Shown here one piece after another: positions 52,326 through 61,610 of a DNA stretch of 64,000 nucleotides. Within the stretch, counting starts at the first letter, position 1. The number at the start of each line of letters is the position of its first letter. Location: assembly GCA_002321895.1 (NCBI GenBank), contig DCMZ01000003.1, positions 62,001-126,000 of the forward strand, given 5' to 3'. A program made the translations under genes and the position numbers. The DNA is from Bdellovibrionaceae bacterium UBA1609 (GTDB lineage: Bacteria; Bdellovibrionota; Bdellovibrionia; Bdellovibrionales; UBA1609). The notes beneath the pieces are model-generated. The model saw nothing but the letters and a program-made list of their open reading frames with translations. It was not told the origin of the DNA and did not search any database.

Positions 52326-54289
52326 GAGGCCCTTCGTATCTGATCATTATTTGTCTTATTCTTGATCGGAATTATTACTGAAAGTGTTGAGCCCTGACCG
52401 ACAATTGACGTTATCATTACATCTCCACCCATACTTTCGACCAGGTTTTTAATAGCGTCCATCCCTACTCCACGACCAGAGAATTCCTCCACGGAGTCTT
52501 TACTTGTAAATCCTGGTTCAAAAATATTTTGAATGATTTCATGGTCGGACAATTGATTCACATCTAGTTCCGGATGAAACATCTTTACCTTCCCTTTGAG
52601 TTGTTCAGGATCTATACCTCGTCCATCATCTCTAACTACAAATTTCATTGCATTCTTTCCGTCGATTTTCATTTCCGAAAACTCTACAGAGACATTTCCC
52701 ATAGGTTTTTTACCCTGCTGCACTCGTTCCTCCGGAGATTCGATACCATGATCCACAGCATTTCGGAACGCGTGAACTAAAACATCAAAGAAAGGGCGTA
52801 AATAGTCCCCGCGAATACGTTCATCACAACCTATGTACTCCAGAGGACTTACTTTCTTATCTTGTTTTGCCGCAACCGTCTGAATAACGTCTTCATAATG
52901 TTTTATAAATGAACGTACTGGCTCTTTGATAAATTCATACTCAAACTTTTCTATCAAATCTTTTGAAAGATCTTTTGCTGAAATATAGCTATAAAAGTTT
53001 TCAATGGCTTCTTTCTTTATTTCTATTTTTCTAGAGTCAAAGATTCCAACTTTCTGAAATGTCTTTTGATTTTCTCTTATAAACTCCTCAAAGTCTCGAG
53101 TGAGTTCGGCCACTTCCACATTGAACTCACCCCTTACCACTCTTAGATCTTCGGCCCATACAGATTTCAAAGGAGAAAGAACTTCCTGGCATCTTCTAGC
53201 CCGATATCCCAGGGTATGGACACTAAACACTCCACATTCCCCCTCAAAAGTATGTAAATAACGAAGAATTTCGTCCACATTAAACTCTTCATCAGAACGT
53301 CGAGTGAATTTAACTATGTTATTAATTTTAGCTTCAATCGAATTAAGGAAGGTAGAGAACTGTTCTTTATTCCTTACTACTTTTAGAACCATTTGTGAGT
53401 GCTGCTTTTCCTTTTCCATTGCAATATTTGCAGTGACTTCGGCGGTCTTATCTGTAGCTACCATTACAATATTCTGCACCTGTTCATCAGGGTCTCGAAT
53501 AGGAAAAAAGTCCAAGGTTATATGTTTGGACTCTGAATGATTGTAAACTTTTGGTCCTAACTCTTCTAAACTTTCAAAAGGTAAAGCTTCCTGAAACACG
53601 GCTGATACCCAGAGTTTAACCTGTTCAGCATCTTCATTTTTCAAATCTAGCACATCCCATAGTGGTTTTCCTTCGGGCTCTTCTTCTAGAATTCGCGCAC
53701 AAGATTTGGTGTAGATGGAACCACAAATCCCATCGGCATCTATAATTAAAAACCCCTGTCCCAGAGAATCCATCATCGCGTGAAGTGTTGAATTAGAATC
53801 TCTTAATTCTTTAGTTCGCTCGGAAATGATCATTTCTAAGTTTTTATTGTAGCTTTCCAGCTCCCATTTCGCGGCTTCTAATTCTTCTATAAGCTCTTCT
53901 TTTTCTTTAAGCTCATGGTGGTATTTTGAATGTAGTTGATCTTCTACGGTCACGTCATGAACCGTTACCAACCAGAGATTTTGATCATCTTTCTTCTCAA
54001 ATGGCTCTATACGAACCCTAACTTTGCCACCGGTACTATCTTTTAGAACCTTATACTCGATTTCGTTATAGTTTGTAGAAGCTTCTTGCCCTTTGGTTCC
54101 GTTCTTCTGTGTAAACAGGTCTTTATTTTCAAAATCAATGACATCATAAAAATATTCGGAATCAACAAGTCTTCGCACGGAGGATTTGCAAAGATTTGCA
54201 GCTGCATCGTTGCAGTAGCGAATTTTCTTTTCGGCATCAATTACAAAGATGCTATCCAAAAAAGTATCAAAGATACCAAAATTCAGCAT
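52322..54289 (-). CDS. CheA-like histidine kinase with PAS domains and internal Hpt
   Basis: 655 residues. PAS 1 at about 5-115, coiled coil 115-165, PAS 2 at about 165-285, an Hpt-like helix with LHTFEGECGVFS (H346 in the place of the Hpt histidine) and a CheA-type ATPase: N-box HAFRNAVDHGIESPEER (506-522), G1 DDGRGID (554-560), GRGVGMD (605-611). There is no CheW-like or P3 domain and no transmembrane helix, so it is cytosolic and senses through PAS. STAS and ATPase genes lie upstream, CheY downstream. Confidence 0.88.
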   Translation of the reverse strand: MLNFGIFDTFLDSIFVIDAEKKIRYCNDAAANLCKSSVRRLVDSEYFYDVIDFENKDLFTQKNGTKGQEASTNYNEIEYKVLKDSTGGKVRVRIEPFEKKDDQNLWLVTVHDVTVEDQLHSKYHHELKEKEELIEELEAAKWELESYNKNLEMIISERTKELRDSNSTLHAMMDSLGQGFLIIDADGICGSIYTKSCARILEEEPEGKPLWDVLDLKNEDAEQVKLWVSAVFQEALPFESLEELGPKVYNHSESKHITLDFFPIRDPDEQVQNIVMVATDKTAEVTANIAMEKEKQHSQMVLKVVRNKEQFSTFLNSIEAKINNIVKFTRRSDEEFNVDEILRYLHTFEGECGVFSVHTLGYRARRCQEVLSPLKSVWAEDLRVVRGEFNVEVAELTRDFEEFIRENQKTFQKVGIFDSRKIEIKKEAIENFYSYISAKDLSKDLIEKFEYEFIKEPVRSFIKHYEDVIQTVAAKQDKKVSPLEYIGCDERIRGDYLRPFFDVLVHAFRNAVDHGIESPEERVQQGKKPMGNVSVEFSEMKIDGKNAMKFVVRDDGRGIDPEQLKGKVKMFHPELDVNQLSDHEIIQNIFEPGFTSKDSVEEFSGRGVGMDAIKNLVESMGGDVMITSIVGQGSTLSVIIPIKNKTNNDQIRRAS

Positions 54290-54294
54290 AATCC

Positions 54295-54768
54295 CTATCC
54301 GGCCTGTAGAAACCTAAAATATTTGGACTCGATTACGTCGATTTCCATTTCTTCACCAGATTCATCCTGAATAGTTTCGGGGGCATTAATTGAATTACTG
54401 GTGTATTCTTTTCCTTCAGTAAATAAGATCATCTTTTCTCGATCCGAATCTTCTGAATAGTAAGGAACATAAAAGGATTGTACCCGGCCATTGTCCGGAA
54501 GAAATCCCGCGATCATGTTAATTTGATCGACTATAAATTTAGGACAGTTTTTATAGATTAACTCTAGCCCACCATGAAGCTCAGAAATCCATTTTATCCA
54601 TTCTCTGATTCCACAGGAATTAATAGATGCCACCGCCTCAAAATCAATCTCCAAGCATTTAACCTCTTCGAAATCGACCTGATCTAGCTTTACATCTTCA
54701 TCCATGTGGCCCTTAAGATGCATTGTCCATACATCACCTTTTTTATTTATCATGTAGTCAAAACTCAT
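54295..54768 (-). CDS. STAS-domain protein
   Basis: 157 residues. CLEIDFEAVASINSCGIREW (about 38-57) is the core of the anti-sigma-antagonist fold, with N50-S51 in the position of the D-S phosphoserine pair (SpoIIAA/RsbV). Two helices follow (WIKWISELHGGLELIYKNCP). The C-terminal 50 residues are acidic and lack a match. The start overlaps the upstream ATPase stop by 4 bp. Predicted partner of the RsbW-like ATPase encoded upstream. Confidence 0.75.
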   Translation of the reverse strand: MSFDYMINKKGDVWTMHLKGHMDEDVKLDQVDFEEVKCLEIDFEAVASINSCGIREWIKWISELHGGLELIYKNCPKFIVDQINMIAGFLPDNGRVQSFYVPYYSEDSDREKMILFTEGKEYTSNSINAPETIQDESGEEMEIDVIESKYFRFLQAG

Positions 54769-55658
54769 GACTCTCCTCCTCCTCTTTCACTAATAAAATG
54801 ATAGCTCTTTGGAAGTTCTTGAACCTTCTTAGAGCTCATGTTCATTGGTAAAACACATGCAAAAACGGTGTGCTGACCCTCGTCCACACCAACATAAATA
54901 CTAGGACTGGCTTCAAAAAGCATATAGGTACCAATCCCAGCACCCTTTTTTGAGTCCATTTGTATTTGTGAGGCTGCTCCCATCTTGAAGCAGCTATGAA
55001 CTTTATCTACTAATCGATTCAGTTCTAGAGATCCATATCGATCCACACACCCAACAACCAATCTCTGATCATCCTTTGCCAAGAAAATTCGGCTTTTTTT
55101 ACTCTCAGGTAGTTGTATGACCTTCTGTCGGTCTTCGCCTTTTATTCCCACCGATCCAATAAATGGAGCATTGTAGATCGCATTGGTAAAAAGCTCATCG
55201 CCAATAGTACGTACAGTAGAAATTAAACTTTGGTTGGAAGATATCTTCTCTAATTCCACCTCAAGCAGGATTAGAGCCGGGTGCTTCTCTGAAGACTTGT
55301 TAAATTCAAAATCGATAAATACAAATTCCTCCTCAGCACTTTTTCCAGCCCGTTGAGGGGCCAAGATAGTAGACGCTGGAAAGTCGAAAAAAGTATTGGG
55401 ATTAGCCGCGATAAGAGCTGAACTATTGAGTTCTAATTCAAAATCAAATTTATTCGGCTGAACTAAATGCATTAACTTGGAGTTTTGGAAAAGCTCCAAA
55501 TTCTTAACAATATCCGCAGTATTAGAAAGGCCAATATGATGGCTCGCAAAAGGACCTTGAGGCGCATCCTTCATCAACGGAACCACCTCAACCTTGTCTG
55601 CCCACGATTTGTGTATCAGATCAAGGTAATCACTTTGTTGCAACTTTTTTGCGGACAA
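54765..55658 (-). CDS. RsbW/SpoIIAB-like ATPase (anti-sigma-type kinase fold)
   Basis: 297 residues from TTG 55658 (AAAGGTGG 8 nt upstream). The HATPase_c N-box reads TIGDELFTNAIYNAP (E155, N159), followed by VDRYGSL (degenerate G1) and KKGAGIGTYMLFE (G2/lid). About 100 residues at the N-terminus match nothing I know. GHKL serine-kinase/ATPase fold, as in RsbW that phosphorylates the STAS partner. First gene of the operon ATPase-STAS-kinase-CheY-REC/J. Confidence 0.72.
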   Translation of the reverse strand: MSAKKLQQSDYLDLIHKSWADKVEVVPLMKDAPQGPFASHHIGLSNTADIVKNLELFQNSKLMHLVQPNKFDFELELNSSALIAANPNTFFDFPASTILAPQRAGKSAEEEFVFIDFEFNKSSEKHPALILLEVELEKISSNQSLISTVRTIGDELFTNAIYNAPFIGSVGIKGEDRQKVIQLPESKKSRIFLAKDDQRLVVGCVDRYGSLELNRLVDKVHSCFKMGAASQIQMDSKKGAGIGTYMLFEASPSIYVGVDEGQHTVFACVLPMNMSSKKVQELPKSYHFISERGGGES

Positions 55659-55786
55659 CTTGTAACCACCTTTAATTTCAATAACTTATCCTATTGCTAT
55701 TCGGGATTATTAAAGGGGCTCTTTAGAGCAATCGATACTCATGAAGTTTTATATAGATTTTTGATCAGCTCTGAGTCGTTATAGAC

Positions 55787-56956
55787 CTATTTTACCTGGC
55801 AAAATATGTTCAATTGGGATTCTGGAAAGTGTTTTGTCTCGATATGATTCAATACTTTGGCCTGGTTCAAACTTCCCAAACCAAGATGCCCCGACCAACC
55901 ACGACCCTGATCAGAACCAATAATCTTATATCCAGTAAACAAATAGAACCTATCCCAAAGACCCTGCCTTAAAACCGAAGCGATGGTTTTAGATCCGCCC
56001 TCTAGATATACACTTGATATGTTGTGTTCAGACCATAAATATTTGAGCAACCAATCCATATCGACTTCACCTGAATCTAAACACTTTGGCACAATCAATT
56101 GCTCCTCAGACAACCCAACCCATTCTTTTGCATTAGAAACCACTAGAATATCTTCGGAAGGTCGACATTTATAAACTTCTAAATTCTGAATTTGCTCCCG
56201 TAACTTACCCGACAAATCAAATACAATGGGTCGCAAAGTTTTATCTAAAAGTTTTGGATGACGGACATTTAACTTGGGATTATCGGATAGAATCGTTCCA
56301 TTGCCTACCGCTATGGCATCATGCTGGGAACGAAGAATATGACCAAACTCTCTTGCTTTTTCACAAGTGATCCACTGACTTTCTCCATCATTCATTGCAA
56401 TTTGCCCATCTAGAGTACTTGCTGCTTTCAGAGAAAGAAAACTTCTTTCCAATGAATGATTCACAAAAAACGGTCGAGTCAAATGTACTAGCTCTTTTTG
56501 GATTACGTCTTCCTCATCAAGCCCCCAAGGTCGTACTTTTACACCCTTCTTCTCTAATATTTTTAAGCCTTCCCCACTTACTTTTGGATGGGGGTCCCTT
56601 TGACCAAAGACAACTTCTGCAATGGGGTGCTCGATCAACATCTTTGCACAAGAAGGAGTTCGACCTTCAAAGCTACATGGCTCTAGAGTGACATAAACAA
56701 TTGAACCATTGAGTTGAGATTTATCTGAAACAGAACGAAAAGCTTCCACTTCAGCATGGGCTTCTCCTACTTTAGTATGATACCCAAATCCAATTAACTT
56801 ACGGTCTTTATTTAAAACAATACATCCAACGGGCGGATTTGGACTTACAGATCCCAAGCCCTTTTTAGCCAAATCAAGGCAGAGTTGAAAGGCTTCTCTC
56901 TCCTCCACGATGGTTCCCATCATGAAAGTTTTTTCGCCAATATTTAACCCTGCCAT
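55787..56956 (-). CDS. ribD: Riboflavin biosynthesis deaminase/reductase
   Basis: 389 residues from ATG 56956 (GGAAG just upstream; TTG 56965 is the alternative). Zinc deaminase motif HAEVEAF (H70, E72 in the longer frame) and EPCSFEGRTPSC (C97, C106), then an NADPH-dependent reductase half (SLKAASTLDGQIAMNDGESQ with WIT, VYLEGGSKTIASVL). Bifunctional RibD makes 5-amino-6-ribitylaminouracil-phosphate precursor. It overlaps the end of hmgA by 13 bp, an odd partner for tyrosine catabolism. Confidence 0.94.
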   Translation of the reverse strand: MAGLNIGEKTFMMGTIVEEREAFQLCLDLAKKGLGSVSPNPPVGCIVLNKDRKLIGFGYHTKVGEAHAEVEAFRSVSDKSQLNGSIVYVTLEPCSFEGRTPSCAKMLIEHPIAEVVFGQRDPHPKVSGEGLKILEKKGVKVRPWGLDEEDVIQKELVHLTRPFFVNHSLERSFLSLKAASTLDGQIAMNDGESQWITCEKAREFGHILRSQHDAIAVGNGTILSDNPKLNVRHPKLLDKTLRPIVFDLSGKLREQIQNLEVYKCRPSEDILVVSNAKEWVGLSEEQLIVPKCLDSGEVDMDWLLKYLWSEHNISSVYLEGGSKTIASVLRQGLWDRFYLFTGYKIIGSDQGRGWSGHLGLGSLNQAKVLNHIETKHFPESQLNIFCQVK

Positions 56957-58050
56957 GACTTCCAATAATCACTTAGCTCAACATCATCTAACGACTCATC
57001 CACCTGAAGCGGTTTAAGTGTATCCACCATCACTGCATACTCTTCAGTGTGAGTTTTAGTTCCGATACCTTTAACAGCCTTTGGATGTGGCCCATGTGGA
57101 AAACCGGCCGGATGCAGAGACATCATTCCTGGGTGTAAATTATCACGACTGAAAAAATCTCCGTCGTGGTAAAACAACACTTCATCATAGTCTATATTTT
57201 GATGATAAAAGGGAACCTTGAGTGCATCTGAGTCACTTTCCAAAGGACGTGGCAAAAAACTACAAACTACAAAGCCTCGAGCCACAAAATTAGTATGAGC
57301 ACTTGGTGGCAAATGAGCCCGGTGACTCATTAATGGCATGATATTGTCCATATGTAGAGTGTACGGGAAAAGATCACCTTTCCATCCAACTACATCATAA
57401 TAACATTCCTCATAAGTAAATGTTGTCCATTGATCCTGGCGCTTTACTCTCACCTGCTTAAACCATTTAGATTCATTACCCTCAATTTGGGCATTCATTG
57501 TATCTAAATCTGGGCGACCAATAGTTTGAGTGTCATAAATGGCATTTCTACCTGCCACGCCACGGTCTGGTTCCTCATAATGGCTGGTCTTATTTTCAAT
57601 GATTAAAATTCGACTAGGTTCCTCAGCGACAAAGCTATGGGTTAATCCCTTTGGAACACAGACATACTCACCTTTAGAATAAGTTAGCAATCCATACTCC
57701 GAGTAGATACGACCCTTGCCAGCATGACAAAAGTATAAGGTGTCACCATCGCCGTTTCGAATAGCACTCTGCAATTGCTTCTCATCAACCTCTAAATCTT
57801 GAAAGTAAATGGTTACATCTTCGTTGAATAGCGTCCGCTGCCACCCACTACTGGCTTTAAGCTCTACGCAATCAAACATTCTAGGTTTTAAAGGACCATC
57901 AATCTGCGTCCATCGAGTGCTCGGCTTCTTCTTAACCAGATGAGAAACAGGGCCAAAAAAACCTTTCAGCCCCTGCTCTTCTTCGTAATGCCCTTCAGGA
58001 ATACCTTTATGAGCCTGTCTCAGAGTTTTGCCTTGAAAAAAGTGATGCAT
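56944..58050 (-). CDS. hmgA: Homogentisate 1,2-dioxygenase, short bacterial form
   Basis: 368 residues, cupin fold. Fe ligands are likely H283 and E290 (FYHQNIDYDEVLFYHDGDFF) and H319 (HPAGFPHGPHP). The N-terminal MHHFFQGKTLRQAHKGIPEG matches the short homogentisate dioxygenase group. It opens the ring of homogentisate to maleylacetoacetate. 12 bp after hpd stop. MaiA and fumarylacetoacetase are not in the window. Confidence 0.9.
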   Translation of the reverse strand: MHHFFQGKTLRQAHKGIPEGHYEEEQGLKGFFGPVSHLVKKKPSTRWTQIDGPLKPRMFDCVELKASSGWQRTLFNEDVTIYFQDLEVDEKQLQSAIRNGDGDTLYFCHAGKGRIYSEYGLLTYSKGEYVCVPKGLTHSFVAEEPSRILIIENKTSHYEEPDRGVAGRNAIYDTQTIGRPDLDTMNAQIEGNESKWFKQVRVKRQDQWTTFTYEECYYDVVGWKGDLFPYTLHMDNIMPLMSHRAHLPPSAHTNFVARGFVVCSFLPRPLESDSDALKVPFYHQNIDYDEVLFYHDGDFFSRDNLHPGMMSLHPAGFPHGPHPKAVKGIGTKTHTEEYAVMVDTLKPLQVDESLDDVELSDYWKSWQG

Positions 58051-58062
58051 AAAAAAACCTTA

Positions 58063-59166
58063 TTATAAATAGCCGCGGGCTCTTTGATCTCTCTCAATGG
58101 CATCAAAAAGCGCTTGGAAATTACCTTCTCCAAAACCGTTATTGTTTTTTCTCTGAATAATTTCAAAGAAAATAGGCCCTATCATATTCTTTGTAAAAAT
58201 CTGCAACAGATATCCATCAGCATCCCCGTCCACAAGTATTTTCAGCTGACGTAGATCTTCAATGTTTTCAGTGATCCCGGGGATTCGCTCTTGAAGATCA
58301 TCGTAATAAGTATCAGGAACATCTAGAAACTCTACGCCGCTCTCCCGGAGCTTTCGCACTGAAGTAACAATATCTTCCGTTAAAAGAGCCACATGTTGAA
58401 TCCCGGAACCTTTATATTCATCCAAGTATTCTTGAATTTGAGATTTTTGCTCGGTCGGCTCATTGATAGGAATGGTAATTTTATTACAAGGCGACCGCAT
58501 AACTTTCGACAAGAGCCCTGTGGCATCCCCTCTAATATTGAAAAATCGAACGTCTTCGAAATTAAAAATTTCAGAGTAAAACTTGACCCACTCGTCCATT
58601 TCTCCCGAAGGAACGTTATTAGTCATATGATCGATAATTGTTAACCCAAATCCTTCGGTAGTTTTAGAGGTATCAAAAAAATCAAAATCAGCTTCATAAT
58701 TTCTATAGTTTTCATCATAGTTATCTACAAAGTGAATGGCCGAGTTACCAATACCATTGACCGTCTTAAAGCTATGACTGAACTCATCATCGTTTGCAAC
58801 TGCACCACGCTCAACAGAAGCCTTGAATGCCTCATCAGAGTTTTTCACCCTAAAACCAGTTCCACAAATCGAGGGACCATGACTGGCATAGAACTTTTGT
58901 GCAAACGAATTGTCTTCTTTGTTTAAAATGAAGTTCGTTCGGCCCTGTCTATATAATTTTACATTTTTATTTTTATGGTTGGCTACGTGTTGAAATCCCA
59001 ATTTTGTAAAGAGGCCTTCCATCGCCTCTGGATCGGGAGTCGCAAATTCTAGAAACTCTAACCCATCCAGCCCAATCACGTTTTCTTTCCGAACAATCAT
59101 ATCCGGTGAACGTTGACCCATTTGTGTTTGCGGCCGCTTTGACTTCACTTCAGAATTCATTTCCAT
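58063..59166 (-). CDS. hpd: 4-hydroxyphenylpyruvate dioxygenase
   Basis: 367 residues from ATG 59166 (GGAGAGG upstream; the GTG at 59178 lies inside that site). Iron triad H180 (IIDHMTNNVPSG), H258 (GIQHVALLTEDI) and E335 (GPIFFEIIQRKNNNGFGEGN), plus the C-terminal glycine-rich substrate loop, all present. Converts 4-hydroxyphenylpyruvate to homogentisate. First gene of the hpd-hmgA-ribD operon. Confidence 0.96.
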   Translation of the reverse strand: MEMNSEVKSKRPQTQMGQRSPDMIVRKENVIGLDGLEFLEFATPDPEAMEGLFTKLGFQHVANHKNKNVKLYRQGRTNFILNKEDNSFAQKFYASHGPSICGTGFRVKNSDEAFKASVERGAVANDDEFSHSFKTVNGIGNSAIHFVDNYDENYRNYEADFDFFDTSKTTEGFGLTIIDHMTNNVPSGEMDEWVKFYSEIFNFEDVRFFNIRGDATGLLSKVMRSPCNKITIPINEPTEQKSQIQEYLDEYKGSGIQHVALLTEDIVTSVRKLRESGVEFLDVPDTYYDDLQERIPGITENIEDLRQLKILVDGDADGYLLQIFTKNMIGPIFFEIIQRKNNNGFGEGNFQALFDAIERDQRARGYL

Positions 59167-59267
59167 TGTCCTCTCCACTTCATATGTACATTGTTTTTTT
59201 TACTTCCTTAACGTAGTGTTTAGCCAAATTCCAGGCAAGTAAAATCACTTAAATCATAAAGGTAAAA

Positions 59268-59873
59268 ATGAGGCCCGAAAGTTCCAGAAAAATTAAAATA
59301 GCCCCTCTGGATTTGCACTTTGAAGATCAGCTAATTGCTTTTACCGACCTTTGTTTTGGAGCGCGATTCTATTCAAAGCAAGACCTGAGGACTGTATTCG
59401 AGTACAGTCACTGCCAGGGGAAAAATGCCTCACTGGTCGCCTGGGATGGGACAAAGATTGTCGGCATTCGATTCACTTTTGCTCCTTACTCCAACTGGGA
59501 CGTTCTTTTTGGACAGAACAAAATCTTGCCGGAAAACTGGGGCTTCCCGGAAGAAACCGCCGCCTATTTCAAAACGCTTAGTGTTCATCCCGACTATCAA
59601 ATGCAAGGCCTTGGCAGCCGACTTTCACGGGCCAGCATAGGAATTCTCAAAGAGATGAAAGCTTCATGTATAGTGAGTCACTCTTGGAAAGAATCCCCTG
59701 GAAACTCCTCTTTAAAATATTTTTCTAAAATGAATTTTAAGCCTATAGGAGAGCACCCAATGTTTTGGGCCAACATAGATTATGATTGCACACTCTGCAA
59801 AAAGCCACCCTGTCGGTGTACATCTGTGGAAATGATTTACCCGATCGAAGAGTCGGACAATATTGAGGAATAA
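59268..59873 (+). CDS. GNAT acetyltransferase with cysteine-rich tail
   Basis: 201 residues. Acetyl-CoA motif A: LSVHPDYQMQGLGSRLSRAS. The tail DYDCTLCKKPPCRCTSVEM (C174-x2-C177-x4-C182-x-C184) suggests a bound zinc. Acceptor unknown. AAGG before the ATG. Divergent from hpd (start 59166), 101 bp apart, and overlaps the helicase gene by 37 bp at the 3' end. Confidence 0.85.
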   Translation: MRPESSRKIKIAPLDLHFEDQLIAFTDLCFGARFYSKQDLRTVFEYSHCQGKNASLVAWDGTKIVGIRFTFAPYSNWDVLFGQNKILPENWGFPEETAAYFKTLSVHPDYQMQGLGSRLSRASIGILKEMKASCIVSHSWKESPGNSSLKYFSKMNFKPIGEHPMFWANIDYDCTLCKKPPCRCTSVEMIYPIEESDNIEE

Positions 59874-61099
59874 AAGTGAGTCACTGCCGGATCTGCTTTA
59901 ATAGAACGGCGATCCCAATTGTGAATGTAAAGACCTTCTGTATGAGTCACACGACTCAGAGCCACGTAGGCCTGGCCGGGCTCCCAAAGAGAACTCACAT
60001 CAACCACAGCTGCATCCAAAGTTAGACCTTGAGCTTTGTGTATGGTCGCCGCATAAGCCAAACTCACCGGAAAGTTTCGAATCGCAGCAATCACCTCTCC
60101 CTCGGCATCTAACATAGAAAATGTCGCCTTCTCCAAAGCTACAAATCGATCGTTATGAACCAAGCGAATCAGCAATTTATCATCAATAATCTCTTCCAAA
60201 TAACCCAAGCTTCCGTTCACCCACCTTTGCTTAGGATCATTCTGGCGCATCATCAAAAAAGCACCTTGCTTCAACTGCAAAACCTCTGGAACGGGGGACT
60301 GCTTTTTCAGCTTATCAACATCTCTAGCCCTTCCCATGTACTCTGAGGGAAAAGACACCAATTCGGATTCAATTTCATCGAGTTTAATTTTATTGAACTT
60401 TTCGGTTTGATTCCTTCTAGGGAACAGTCGTGTTGCTGAAAAGGCTTCACTCACATCAGCGCTTCTGGAATCTAAAAACTCCTGCACTTGAGGAGTCACA
60501 TCTCCCACTCTCACTTGATTCAGAACCTCTAGAAATTCCACATCCTGAGAACGCTGAATTTTAGTCAACATACAATTAACAAATCCAGATCGTTTCCACA
60601 CAGGATCTTTAAACGCCCAAGGTTTTTGGTGTCCATAGCCTCTTTCAACAGGAGGAAGTTGCGCAAAATCCCCCACAGCAATCACTTGCATACCTCCCCA
60701 TGGAAGACTGGGCTCACCTCGACACATTCTACTGATTAATTCGGCTGCTTTTAGAGTCTCACCAGAAAGCATGGAGATTTCATCAATGATAATTCCTTCA
60801 ACATTCTTAATTCGGCTGACAACACGCTTATTTCCGGTGGCTCGTTCGACCACTCGATCCAAACCACCGTCCATAATCCCCAAACCGAAGAAACTATGAA
60901 AAGTCCGGCCCCCAACCAATACAGCAGCAGCTCCGGTACTTGCTAAAACTGGAAACAGTTTAGAATTTGTTTCTTTTACGAACTGCCGTACAACTGTACT
61001 CTTACCTGTTCCAGCAGCTCCTGTTAAAAAGACATTTTCTCCTGATCTCAACATATTGAGAGCATTGGCCTGTTCGGTAGATAACTCCAGTGTTTCCAT
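59837..61099 (-). CDS. Pif1/RecD-like SF1 DNA helicase
   Basis: 420 residues from ATG 61099 (an upstream TTG at 61183 would add 28 unrelated residues). Walker A LTGAAGTGKSTVVRQF (about 25-40), Walker B GIIIDEISMLSGE, motif III IAVGDFAQLPPV, and the C-terminal AATIHKAQGLTLDAAVVDVS and QAYVALSRVTHTEGLYI. Pif1-like 5'-3' helicase, role in replication or repair. Convergent overlap with the GNAT gene. Confidence 0.9.
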   Translation of the reverse strand: METLELSTEQANALNMLRSGENVFLTGAAGTGKSTVVRQFVKETNSKLFPVLASTGAAAVLVGGRTFHSFFGLGIMDGGLDRVVERATGNKRVVSRIKNVEGIIIDEISMLSGETLKAAELISRMCRGEPSLPWGGMQVIAVGDFAQLPPVERGYGHQKPWAFKDPVWKRSGFVNCMLTKIQRSQDVEFLEVLNQVRVGDVTPQVQEFLDSRSADVSEAFSATRLFPRRNQTEKFNKIKLDEIESELVSFPSEYMGRARDVDKLKKQSPVPEVLQLKQGAFLMMRQNDPKQRWVNGSLGYLEEIIDDKLLIRLVHNDRFVALEKATFSMLDAEGEVIAAIRNFPVSLAYAATIHKAQGLTLDAAVVDVSSLWEPGQAYVALSRVTHTEGLYIHNWDRRSIKADPAVTHFYSSILSDSSIG

Positions 61100-61244
61100 C
61101 GGGCCATATTGGCATAATCCCTGGCTGTTCAGAACATCTGTGTGTTTTTCTGTGCTGCGTAATTGTAAGTCCAGCTTCAGCAATTTATGTTCGATATCTG
61201 GTTGTTATTCACTAATATAGAGAACCATTTATTAAGGAGAATTT

Positions 61245-61601
61245 ATGAGCTCACTAAATGATCAATCTGAAAACAATCCCGATTTTGAAGGGGTTCTAGA
61301 TGTACCACCTCAGGCCGTAAAAGAGAATGCGGATCAGCTGATGATTATAGACGTACGTAGACCGGACGAATACGAAGGTGAATTAGGACACATAAAAAGT
61401 GCACAACTCATTGTATTGGATACCTTACCGGAAAGATTTAATGACATCCCTAAGGACGAGACTGTAGTTTTAATTTGTCGAAGTGGTCGACGATCTGCTC
61501 AGGCCAGTCAATTTCTTAAAGAAAATGGATATGAAAACACCTTCAATATGAAAGGTGGAATGCTTGCCTGGAATGAACTGGGTTTCGAAACTGAAAAATA
61601 A
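61245..61601 (+). CDS. Single-domain rhodanese (sulfurtransferase)
   Basis: 118 residues. MIIDVRRPDEYEGELGHIKS and the active-site loop CRSGRRSAQASQFL (catalytic Cys), then NMKGGMLAWNELGF. Cytoplasmic GlpE/PspE-like. AAGGAG 5 nt before ATG. The next gene lies 9 bp downstream, so they share a transcript. Sulfur donor and acceptor unknown. Confidence 0.92.
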   Translation: MSSLNDQSENNPDFEGVLDVPPQAVKENADQLMIIDVRRPDEYEGELGHIKSAQLIVLDTLPERFNDIPKDETVVLICRSGRRSAQASQFLKENGYENTFNMKGGMLAWNELGFETEK

Positions 61602-61610
61602 GAGGTTTTT

